NCBI GenBank assembly: GCA_045654645.1
Contig: JAZONR010000031.1
Location: 1-19,224 of the forward strand
Origin: HGM04593 sp045654645
GTDB lineage: Bacteria > Bacteroidota > Bacteroidia > Bacteroidales > Bacteroidaceae
Direction of reading: 5' to 3'
DNA: 19,224 nucleotides
Shown: positions 11,832 to 19,224 of the stretch, piece after piece
Position numbering within the stretch: the first letter of the stretch is position 1
Layout of the letters: each line of letters starts with the position of its first letter
The notes under the pieces: model-generated
What the model was told of the DNA's origin: nothing
The model's input: only the letters and a program-made list of their open reading frames with translations
Databases searched by the model: none
Program-made: the position numbers and the translations under genes

Positions 11832-12221
11832 ATGGAAAAGGAGACAGTTTTTCAGTGTGTTGCCTGTTGCTCGGCCAACGGGATGTTGAAAATGGAGCGC
11901 AATGCGCTTGATGCGGCTATTGCCGAGCGCGAGCTTGCCCTTTATGGCGTGTCGGGCGTGGAGTATTATGTCGGCAGGCTCTCTTTGGCCGATTTTTGCC
12001 TTGAGCAGGGGCGCCACAGCGAGGCGATGGATCACTATTTGTATGTGTTCAGCGGCGTGATGCGCGACAAGGCTCTGCGTTGTGGCAGCCGCAAGAGGGA
12101 GAGCCTCAGGCTTATGGCCTTTGAGGGGCTCAAAAGGTTGTGCTGCAGCCCTATGGAGGTGGTGTGGGAGATTTGCTCTCAGCTTACCTCGGATTATATG
12201 GAGCTCTACCCCGATTGGTAG
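11832..12221 (+). CDS. Small helical protein of unknown function, 129 residues
   Basis: I start at the ATG at 11832 (MEKETVFQCVACCSANGMLK); an in-frame TTG two codons earlier is less likely. The protein is all-helical in appearance and cysteine-rich, with a pattern reminiscent of a TPR-type helical hairpin (ERELALYGVSGVEYYVGRLS and ADFCLEQGRHSEAMDHYLYV), then RKRESLRLMAFEGLKRLCCS and a C-terminal helix ending ELYPDW. No signal peptide or membrane helix is seen. I do not recognise a family. It is divergent from the ECF sigma factor and could share its regulation, but nothing in the sequence proves a functional link. The codon use is GC-rich like the flanking chromosome and unlike the element. 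Confidence 0.65.
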   Translation: MEKETVFQCVACCSANGMLKMERNALDAAIAERELALYGVSGVEYYVGRLSLADFCLEQGRHSEAMDHYLYVFSGVMRDKALRCGSRKRESLRLMAFEGLKRLCCSPMEVVWEICSQLTSDYMELYPDW

Positions 12222-12360
12222 TCTTTGTGCCACACGGGCTCCTCTCCTGCTGCGCTGTTTGGCGGTAGCCGGTAGCGGCAGTTGGCTCTCTTGCCCCATT
12301 GGGGTGGGGGAGCTATGCTGTTTGTCTCTTGGCAATACTGTTTATGTGGCAGAAATTTCT

Positions 12361-12368
12361 TACCTTTG
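12361..12368 (+). promoter_or_regulatory. Possible -7 box for the ABC-F gene
   Basis: TACCTTTG matches TAnnTTTG and would give a leader of about 115 nt before the ATG at 12492. The -33 region is not convincing. The 270-bp gap before the ABC-F gene holds no other feature I can support. Confidence 0.4.
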
Positions 12369-12491
12369 CTGTGAAACTGCGGGCATATACTGCACTCGCT
12401 GCAAGATATCTTAAATGAAGTTTGATGTGTTGTGCTCGTTGTTTTTTCTTTGCATCATTAAAATTGTAAACTAAATAGTTGGTAAATATTT

Positions 12492-14126
<1,635 letters not shown>

Positions 14127-14128
14127 AA

Positions 14129-14168
14129 ACGAACGAGGGTGCCCCAAAAAAAGGGCACCCTCGTTCGT
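14129..14168. terminator. Strong hairpin between convergent ABC-F and polysaccharide genes
   Basis: ACGAACGAGGGTGCCC (14129-14144) pairs perfectly with GGGCACCCTCGTTCGT (14153-14168) around a short A-rich loop. The minus-strand side continues TTTTATTT, a proper U-tract for transcripts coming from the 14533-16710 genes. The plus side has no T run, so for the ABC-F gene it works only as a hairpin. Confidence 0.85.
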
Positions 14169-14532
14169 GAGAAGTTGAATAAAAAGAGCTGTTTTTAGGC
14201 TTGCGAAGCCCGAAAAAGCACAACCGACGCAGCACGCGAGAGCAGAGAGTGCTTGCATTCTATGCCGAGCAGCAAGGAGGAAAAACCTTGCATTGCGGAT
14301 TAATTTACTAAGCGTAAATGAGCATTTTGAGGGCGAGTATAACAACAAAAGAGCCTTTTTAGTCAGCTTCGTTCGTTTTATCTCTATCCACCTCGGAAGT
14401 CCTACTGTGTTTCAGAAAAAATCAGCAGCACCACTCCTGTGGTGGGGCATTGTCTGTTTACGGACTGAGTGTTGGTGGCAATTTGTGCGGTTAAAAGTTA
14501 AAAAGTAAAGCAAAGAACTTTATGCGCAAATA
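14169..14532. other. 364-bp gap between convergent genes
   Basis: I see no gene here. There is a small hairpin, GGCTT/AAGCC at about 14199-14211, flanked by T and A runs, and a stretch rich in short GC repeats. The plus strand is open in one frame for about 70 codons, with no ribosome site and composition unlike a protein. Most likely non-coding. Confidence 0.5.
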
Positions 14533-15606
14533 TCAATACAACGCCTCATACTCCTTGGCAATTCTTTTCCAGACGTAGCGCTCCCTTGCAACCTGCTGCA
14601 GCTGCTTTCCATTGTCGGGCAACGCGGTTATCATACGCTTCAACTCATCGGCGTTGCTGAAATAACCCGCCTTTCCGGCAGTTGTCTCTCGGTTATATAC
14701 CACGTCAAATGCTAATAGCGGGCGCCCAAAGTGCATTGCCTCCACAAGCGATGGATTGGTGCCGCCGGCGCTGTGTCCGTGAATGTAGCATCGGGCATTG
14801 TTGCGCAGCGCACATAGCTCCTCAAGGTCATATATGCTGTCGAGTAGCTTGATGTTGCTATATTGTCCATTGCCATACTGCTCCTTGAGCTTAATGCTAT
14901 AGCCGTTGCGGTGCCAGTTGCCAATGAATATCAGTTTCTCGTTGGTGCCGGCAAAAGCCTCCAGTGTTATGTGGCAATTGTTCTCGGGCTCAATGCGGCA
15001 CACACTGATGGCATAGCCATCCTTCTCAACGCCATACTTTGCAAGAATTTCCATTTGACGCTCCTCGCACACATCAATCATCGCGTGGTCTCCTCCATAG
15101 GTGATAAGCACCGAAGGCTTGCCGTATGTCTCGGTTACATAGTCCTGTATGCCCTTGTTATCGGCAATTATAGTATCGGCAAAGCGCACAGCCATCTTCT
15201 CTGAAAATCTCAGGTAGCGACGTACCCAGTTTTTCCATTTGCTGCGGCGGTGCTCAAGGCCGTCAATGTTCACAATAATCTTCTTGCGGCAGAAGAGCTT
15301 TAGAATGGGAAGGAATATGCAGCCCGAGATGCCCAGTATAAGTATGGTATCATACTTGCACACGCAGCGCATCATTGAGATAATATCATAGGGGATACTC
15401 TGCACACCGTTCGCGTGTAGCGGAACATATTTGAGCCGCGCGCCCTTGTATTCGGGCATCTTGCCGGGGAGGTCCTTGCTGCTGCAGAAGACTGTATATT
15501 CAAACCTGTTGTGGTCGTTGAAACCAATGATGTTCTCCACCAATGACTCAAACCCGCCATAGCTGGCGGGCACTCCCTGTGTTCCTATGATAGCGACTCT
15601 TTTCAT
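14533..15606 (-). CDS. GT4-type glycosyltransferase, DUF1972 (rhamnosyltransferase-like)
   Basis: 357 residues. The N-terminus VAIIGTQGVPASYGGFESLV is the hallmark of the DUF1972 domain found in Cps2T-like rhamnosyltransferases, which add a sugar to a lipid-linked precursor at the cytoplasmic membrane face. The C-terminal GT-B half has AISVCRIEPENNCHITLEAF, LIFIGNWHRNGYSIK and the nucleotide-sugar binding segment HSAGGTNPSLVEAMHFGRPL with Glu289. No signal or membrane helix; the protein is cytoplasmic or membrane-associated. Its ATG abuts the TGA of the upstream glycosyltransferase (TGAATG), so the two are translationally coupled. The actual donor and acceptor sugars cannot be told from sequence. 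A minus-strand terminator lies about 365 bp downstream. Confidence 0.9.
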   Translation of the reverse strand: MKRVAIIGTQGVPASYGGFESLVENIIGFNDHNRFEYTVFCSSKDLPGKMPEYKGARLKYVPLHANGVQSIPYDIISMMRCVCKYDTILILGISGCIFLPILKLFCRKKIIVNIDGLEHRRSKWKNWVRRYLRFSEKMAVRFADTIIADNKGIQDYVTETYGKPSVLITYGGDHAMIDVCEERQMEILAKYGVEKDGYAISVCRIEPENNCHITLEAFAGTNEKLIFIGNWHRNGYSIKLKEQYGNGQYSNIKLLDSIYDLEELCALRNNARCYIHGHSAGGTNPSLVEAMHFGRPLLAFDVVYNRETTAGKAGYFSNADELKRMITALPDNGKQLQQVARERYVWKRIAKEYEALY

Positions 15607-16710
15607 TCAGTCATTTGTGCTGTTGGCGCAAAGCACCCGGCGTATGTCATTTATCAAGTGAGTAACCCCATACTTCTTGGAGTACTCACGTGAATTCTTT
15701 GCCAAAGATATATAAAAATCTTTATTTGTTAAAATATATTCAACACGTTCTTTAATCTTGTCTATATCCTGAACATCTATCTTGTATCCATTCACTCCAT
15801 CGTCCACCATCTCGGCAATTCCGCCCACTGTGGGCACAATCACCGGCAAGCCGGCTGTCATTGCCTCCAAGGCTGTCAGTCCGAATGTTTCAATGGCACT
15901 CTGCTTGTTAGTGAGGTTCAACACCAACGATGCCCTGTTGTAGAAAGGTGCCACCTTCTGCTGCCTTGGCAGGATAGTGAGATTCTTGGGCAGAGCTATG
16001 GCGTTGTTTTTAATATATGCCTCAATGTTATCACACGTATCATTGAGAACAAGCTCAAAGCTAAATTGTTTCATTCTTGTGGCAAGTTCAATGAACTCAC
16101 GTGTTCCCTTGTACTGTTTCAACGAGCCGAGCATAAGCACCCTCTGTTGCGAGAACGACTTTTCGGCACAAAAAGGGACAATAGAGACAGCAAACTCCTC
16201 TTGTAGCGCATTGGGGATAACCACAACGCCCTTTTTGCGCCTTAGGAACGAGCGCTGATAGTGCGACACACAGATAATCTCGCTGGCAACCACCTGCATA
16301 AGACGTGCCAATATGCGATAGGAAATCCCCTTGGCCTTGGCATTTTCGTGGTAGTGATAAACAACCCTCTTTCCGGCCAAACGTCCGCCAATAGCGGCAC
16401 CTATGGGCAATATTGTGTTAATGTAAACAACCGTGTCCCTTTTAAATATATATCCCAATGCCGTGAAGAAGGTGTGCAGCTGCACCCAGGCATAGCGCAG
16501 CAGGCGCAGTAGTTTATTCCTTGCAAAAGCATAGTTGTATTGCTTGAAACACACGCCCTTCATTCCCTTCAGCTCATCGAGCACACCGCCGCGCGATGTA
16601 ACAAGGTCTATCTCGTGCCCCTGTTTCAGCAGTCCCTCAATAACAGTCTTCAACACTTTGGGGCTGCCACTATAGTCATTGAAAAGATGAAAACAGACTA
16701 TATTTCTCAT
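15607..16710 (-). CDS. GT4 family glycosyltransferase
   Basis: 367 residues. The N-terminal Rossmann half begins NIVCFHLFNDYSGSPKVLKT, with the glycine-serine loop typical for acceptor binding, and contains YHYHENAKAKGISYRILARL. The C-terminal half has the retaining GT4 donor-binding segment with Glu274 and Glu282 (ETFGLTALEAMTAGLPVIVP) followed by TVGGIAEMVDDGVNGY. A short hydrophobic stretch near residues 80-105 may help contact the membrane. It is the first of a two-gene glycosyltransferase unit and is separated from the kinase gene by 187 bp that holds its own -7 box. The sugar transferred is unknown; a role in surface polysaccharide or O-antigen assembly follows from the neighbours. Confidence 0.92.
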   Translation of the reverse strand: MRNIVCFHLFNDYSGSPKVLKTVIEGLLKQGHEIDLVTSRGGVLDELKGMKGVCFKQYNYAFARNKLLRLLRYAWVQLHTFFTALGYIFKRDTVVYINTILPIGAAIGGRLAGKRVVYHYHENAKAKGISYRILARLMQVVASEIICVSHYQRSFLRRKKGVVVIPNALQEEFAVSIVPFCAEKSFSQQRVLMLGSLKQYKGTREFIELATRMKQFSFELVLNDTCDNIEAYIKNNAIALPKNLTILPRQQKVAPFYNRASLVLNLTNKQSAIETFGLTALEAMTAGLPVIVPTVGGIAEMVDDGVNGYKIDVQDIDKIKERVEYILTNKDFYISLAKNSREYSKKYGVTHLINDIRRVLCANSTND

Positions 16711-16744
16711 TTGGTTGTTATTTGTTTACTTACTTTTTATCGGA

Positions 16745-16752
16745 CAAAAGTA
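16745..16752 (-). promoter_or_regulatory. -7 box of the glycosyltransferase pair
   Basis: TACTTTTG on the minus strand matches TAnnTTTG and would place transcription start about 30 nt before the ATG at 16710. It is also the left arm of the inverted repeat that ends at 16883. No clean -33 box was found. Confidence 0.55.
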
Positions 16753-16775
16753 CATACGTTGCACGCGACAGTAAT

Positions 16776-16798
16776 TTTTTAGACAAAAGAATATAAGG
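16776..16798. repeat. AAGAAcATAAG-type spacer repeat, copy 1
   Basis: TTTTTAGACAAAAGAATATAAGG resembles two copies upstream of the acyltransferase gene (19023-19045 and 19068-19090). A shorter piece, GAAAGAATATAAG, follows at 16804-16816. Confidence 0.4.
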
Positions 16799-16897
16799 TT
16801 TTTGAAAGAATATAAGTAAATATGTTATGCCGTAATGTTTTACTTACGACATTTCAGCCCTATAATAGTCTTTTGTACTTTTGCTCTTCTATTATAT

Positions 16898-17989
16898 TCA
16901 TATCATCTTCTCCAAAACCTTGCCCCACAGTGCAAATGGCTTTGCCGCTTTGCCTGCAACCTTGCCACCTTCGCGCATTGTGTAGCGCGATACCACATCA
17001 AGCAGATACTGCAAATAGCGGCTCTTGTCAATCCAGGCAGCCTCTTCGGTCTGCATATACGATGCAAAGTCATCGTCGCTCCAATGCTTTTCAAATACCG
17101 CAGTCTGTGTGAAGTGGTGATAACGGTCGAGCCCCGGCGGGTAACTCTTGGCAGCATATTCAAAGTCAAAGACAAAGAGCCTCCCTTTCTCAACAAACAT
17201 ATTCCAGGGAGTGAAATCCCCGTGGTATGCCGAAAATTCAACCTCTCTGCCCTCATATTGTTCACGAACAATGGCAATTCCTCGCTCTATTGTGGTGCTG
17301 TCGATGTTGCCTGGCAGCCAGTGGAGATGTTCCCCAAGCGCGGTTATTGAACGATAGAAATCACTCTCCTCAAATTTTATTCTCTGCTTTGTGCTGCAGT
17401 GCAGCTTGTCAATGAACTGCTGTTGCAGTGCCCCCCATTCGTGCGGGATGGATGAAGAGGCACTCTTCGCTGTGCTCTGCACAAAAATGTGCGTGCCGTT
17501 GGTCATTGTGCCGCAATGCAACGCCTGCGGGATGTTATTAACCCCTCTCCCTGCAAGCCACTCAAGCATTGCACTCTCCTTTTCAAACAGAGCCTTTATG
17601 TTGTTGCTGTCGCTCAATTTGCAGTACCCCAAAATCCTTTTCCCGCAACTCAGCTGCATTGTAATCTTTTGGTGCACACAGGGCGTTCCCTCAAATATCG
17701 CAAATTCAATTTCCTGCACCTTGAACACGCTGCAAAGCATAGTGTGCAGCTCTCTGTTTAGGCGGCAGTTCGTTGTCTGCGCCTTTATTGCCTTGCGCAC
17801 CAAAGGCAACCAGTGCAGCCAAGGCAGCAGTTTTTTCACCAACTTGCCCTTTATGCCGCTTGGCTGGTAGAGGTTCAGCGCCGTGTGCATACTACGCGCC
17901 GGCACAATCCACCGTTTGCCGTCGGCATTCCCAAAGCGGTAGAATTTCTCACCGCCGGTGAAGTCGAGGATGTTGTCAAGGGTAGTCAT
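16898..17989 (-). CDS. Phosphotransferase-fold kinase (APH-like)
   Basis: 363 residues. The C-terminal part has the aminoglycoside/choline kinase-type catalytic loop YHGDFTPWNMF with Asp258 and Asn263, and the metal-binding Asp275 in FVFDFEYA, all intact. The N-terminal third is less conserved; the phosphate-binding lysine is probably in the region YCKLSDSNNIKALFEKESAM, with Glu in FEKESAM matching the conserved pair. No membrane segment. In a polysaccharide cluster such a kinase most likely phosphorylates a sugar, an alcohol head group or a glycan intermediate rather than a drug. Its ATG overlaps the stop of the acyltransferase gene (ATGA), so the two are coupled. The substrate is unknown. 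Confidence 0.8.
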   Translation of the reverse strand: MTTLDNILDFTGGEKFYRFGNADGKRWIVPARSMHTALNLYQPSGIKGKLVKKLLPWLHWLPLVRKAIKAQTTNCRLNRELHTMLCSVFKVQEIEFAIFEGTPCVHQKITMQLSCGKRILGYCKLSDSNNIKALFEKESAMLEWLAGRGVNNIPQALHCGTMTNGTHIFVQSTAKSASSSIPHEWGALQQQFIDKLHCSTKQRIKFEESDFYRSITALGEHLHWLPGNIDSTTIERGIAIVREQYEGREVEFSAYHGDFTPWNMFVEKGRLFVFDFEYAAKSYPPGLDRYHHFTQTAVFEKHWSDDDFASYMQTEEAAWIDKSRYLQYLLDVVSRYTMREGGKVAGKAAKPFALWGKVLEKMI

Positions 17990-19014
17990 TGGAGTCGAGT
18001 CTTTTCGTATTTATTCCACAAATAGTTGAAACAGACTATTCTTATTCTGTCCAATGCTATAGATGCCATAAACACCGCGACAAAAAGAACTATGATGGTT
18101 ATAAAATAGGTAATCCCAGAGAACTTATTGTACAAATCTTTTGCTGTATTAATATAATAACCACTTAAGCAAAAATGCATATGCAGCAGATATACGGCAA
18201 AGCAAGATGTTGCAATGTAATTGATTGCTCTACTTTTGAAATTCAATTTAGTGAAGAATAGTAAAAGACATAATGCTCCAATAATATTTAATGGGTTTGT
18301 GTACATCAAACTTATGCTAATCATTAAACTGTTGCTTATTCCTAAAAATGGGGGCAAAAGACATACAAATGTGCTCAACAATACACACAGACCAAAAATT
18401 ACAAGATATGTGTACCTATAGTTATTTTCTTTGTATAATTTGAAATATCTTGCCAAAAGATATAAACCTATAAAAGACAAAGGGTCATATCCTGCTTTGT
18501 AAAAAGCGACATTTGTAAACGTCGATACAATGGTTTGTATAATGAAAAACAATATCAATAGTCTCTTCAATTCTATTCTATTGCTATTTTCAACAAATGT
18601 ATTAAGTATGGGTGAAATAATATATAGAATCAAATATGCCCACACAAACCAATAGGCGTTCTTATAAAGCAAGAACGAGGACATAATATTCAGTCTGTTT
18701 ACTTCAATTTTTCCTGCAATTGCAAAAGGAATAAAGATTATCAATGAAAAGAATAGGCTTTGAAAAAGAAATTGTACAATTCCTTTTGGTTTGTAATTTA
18801 TTCCAAACCATCCCGATATAAGCACAAAAACATTTACTCCCACAATGCAAGTCCATTCAGCAAAGAATCTTATAAACGATTGTAGTGGTGAAGAGATTAT
18901 CTCCTGTGTAGTTGGCTCTCCAATAGCAAAAAAATTGACGTGTAGCCCTAAAATCATAATCATTGCTATAATTCGCAATAATTCTATATTGGAACTCCTT
19001 GTTTTTTGTATCAT
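17986..19014 (-). CDS. Acyltransferase family 3 membrane protein (O-acetyltransferase-like)
   Basis: I start at the ATG at 19012-19014 (MIQKTRSSNIELLRIIAMIM); the frame is open to 19050 but the extra residues do not look like the family. The N-terminus with SSNIELLRIIAMIMILGLHV, including the conserved His, is the hallmark of the acyltransferase-3 family that O-acetylates cell-surface glycans. About ten hydrophobic helices follow, for example FLFQSLFFSLIIFIPFAIAG and YWFVWAYLILYIISPILNTF, and the basic C-terminus lies inside the cell. About 343 residues is the usual size. The gene is clearly more AT-rich than the two glycosyltransferases, suggesting separate acquisition. It overlaps the kinase gene by 4 bp. 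It probably adds acetyl or a similar group to the polysaccharide made by the cluster. Confidence 0.92.
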   Translation of the reverse strand: MIQKTRSSNIELLRIIAMIMILGLHVNFFAIGEPTTQEIISSPLQSFIRFFAEWTCIVGVNVFVLISGWFGINYKPKGIVQFLFQSLFFSLIIFIPFAIAGKIEVNRLNIMSSFLLYKNAYWFVWAYLILYIISPILNTFVENSNRIELKRLLILFFIIQTIVSTFTNVAFYKAGYDPLSFIGLYLLARYFKLYKENNYRYTYLVIFGLCVLLSTFVCLLPPFLGISNSLMISISLMYTNPLNIIGALCLLLFFTKLNFKSRAINYIATSCFAVYLLHMHFCLSGYYINTAKDLYNKFSGITYFITIIVLFVAVFMASIALDRIRIVCFNYLWNKYEKTRLQ

Positions 19015-19022
19015 AGTTTTAG

Positions 19023-19090
19023 TTTTTAAGACAAAAGAACATAAGCACATAAGGGCTCTGTTTCCTGTTTTTTAGACATAAGAACATAAG
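19023..19090. repeat. AAGAACATAAG repeats upstream of the acyltransferase
   Basis: TTTTTAAGACAAAAGAACATAAG (19023-19045) and TTTTTTAGACATAAGAACATAAG (19068-19090) are two direct copies about 45 bp apart, with the extra unit CACATAAG at 19046-19053. They resemble the copy at 16776-16798. The first lies in the leader of the acyltransferase gene. Confidence 0.5.
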
Positions 19091-19122
19091 TTTTTTGCTT
19101 GCAATATATGTGTGGAACTTTC

Positions 19123-19141
19123 CAACAATTTAACATTGTTG
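19123..19141. other. Small hairpin in the upstream region
   Basis: CAACAAT (19123-19129) pairs with ATTGTTG (19135-19141) around a 5-nt loop. There is no T run on either side, so it is probably not a terminator. Confidence 0.4.
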
Positions 19142-19160
19142 AAATGCACTTTCAGCGCAT

Positions 19161-19224
19161 TTTGATAAATATATTATCAAAGCTGTATGCAAATTAATTT
19201 GTATCCAAGCCTTTGATAATATAT
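19161..19224. repeat. Inverted repeat at the right window edge
   Basis: ATATATTATCAAAG (19169-19182) and CTTTGATAATATAT (19211-19224) are perfect 14-bp inverted copies around a 28-bp spacer that is itself nearly palindromic (TGCAAATTAATTTGTA). A third half-site, TTTGATAA, lies at 19161-19168. The right arm touches the window end and may be longer. Confidence 0.55.

Larger units (their letters stand above)
16745..16883. repeat. 10-bp inverted repeat carrying outward-facing -7 boxes
   Basis: CAAAAGTACA (16745-16754) and TGTACTTTTG (16874-16883) are perfect inverted copies 119 bp apart. Each contains a TAnnTTTG box pointing outward. A second inverted pair, TAAGTAAA (16813-16820) and TTTACTTA (16839-16846), lies inside. 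The right box would read against the 3' end of the kinase gene. Confidence 0.45.

Noticed and set aside
11802..12335. A 177-codon minus-strand frame opposite the 11832 gene
   Set aside because: It is rich in His, Arg and Ala as expected for an antisense shadow, and lacks an upstream leader. The plus-strand frame has a better start and helical pattern, though I am not certain of either.
14169..14532. Small plus-strand gene at 14293-14508
   Set aside because: No ribosome site or promoter, and the predicted peptide looks random. It also lies beyond the strong hairpin at 14129-14168.

Overview
The window looks like a chromosomal segment of a Bacteroidales bacterium (Bacteroides/Prevotella-like). 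The signs are Bacteroidales-type promoter boxes (TAnnTTTG, with a TTTG box about 20 bp upstream at tRNA-Phe), a DUF3871-family gene, Bacteroidales-style tyrosine integrases, and short AT-rich leaders in place of strong Shine-Dalgarno sites. I cannot assign a genus from sequence alone.

Left and centre (1-10554) is a tRNA-Phe integration hotspot. An element of about 9.5 kb (roughly 953-10480) lies between two 49-bp direct repeats (904-952 and 10481-10529), which are the 3' part of tRNA-Phe. The intact tRNA-Phe is at the right end beside the element integrase (9137-10378). The left end carries a 105-nt broken tRNA-Phe-like gene. GGTTGACA repeats at exact 12-bp spacing lie near both ends and look like integrase arm sites; the right set overlaps the start of the integrase gene. 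Left of the left junction is an older, decayed integrase (frameshift plus stop) and a second set of 12-bp-spaced repeats at almost the same distance from the tRNA, so this site has probably been used more than once. Inside the element, all on the minus strand, are from right to left: integrase, two proteins of unknown function (8135-9058, 6969-7904), a winged-helix-like protein (6167-6796), a DUF3871 protein (4800-5738), a short FimB-sized tyrosine recombinase (4052-4639) and a five-gene cargo of mostly small exported, lipoprotein or unrecognised proteins (1269-3563). A candidate plus-strand microgene (3630-3889) sits between the recombinase and the cargo. I see no relaxase, coupling protein, phage structural gene or restriction/CRISPR gene, so how the element transfers is open.

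The middle (10555-14170) looks like core chromosome: tRNA-Pro divergent from tRNA-Phe, an ECF-type sigma factor, a small unrecognised helical protein, and a complete ABC-F ATPase followed by a strong hairpin.

The right part (14533-19050) is a minus-strand surface-polysaccharide cluster: an acyltransferase-3 membrane protein overlapping a phosphotransferase-fold kinase by 4 bp, then two GT4 glycosyltransferases that abut stop-to-start. The acyltransferase is much more AT-rich than the two glycosyltransferases. Inverted repeats and repeated AAGAACATAAG-like sequence occur in the upstream and spacer regions. The cluster probably extends past the right edge.
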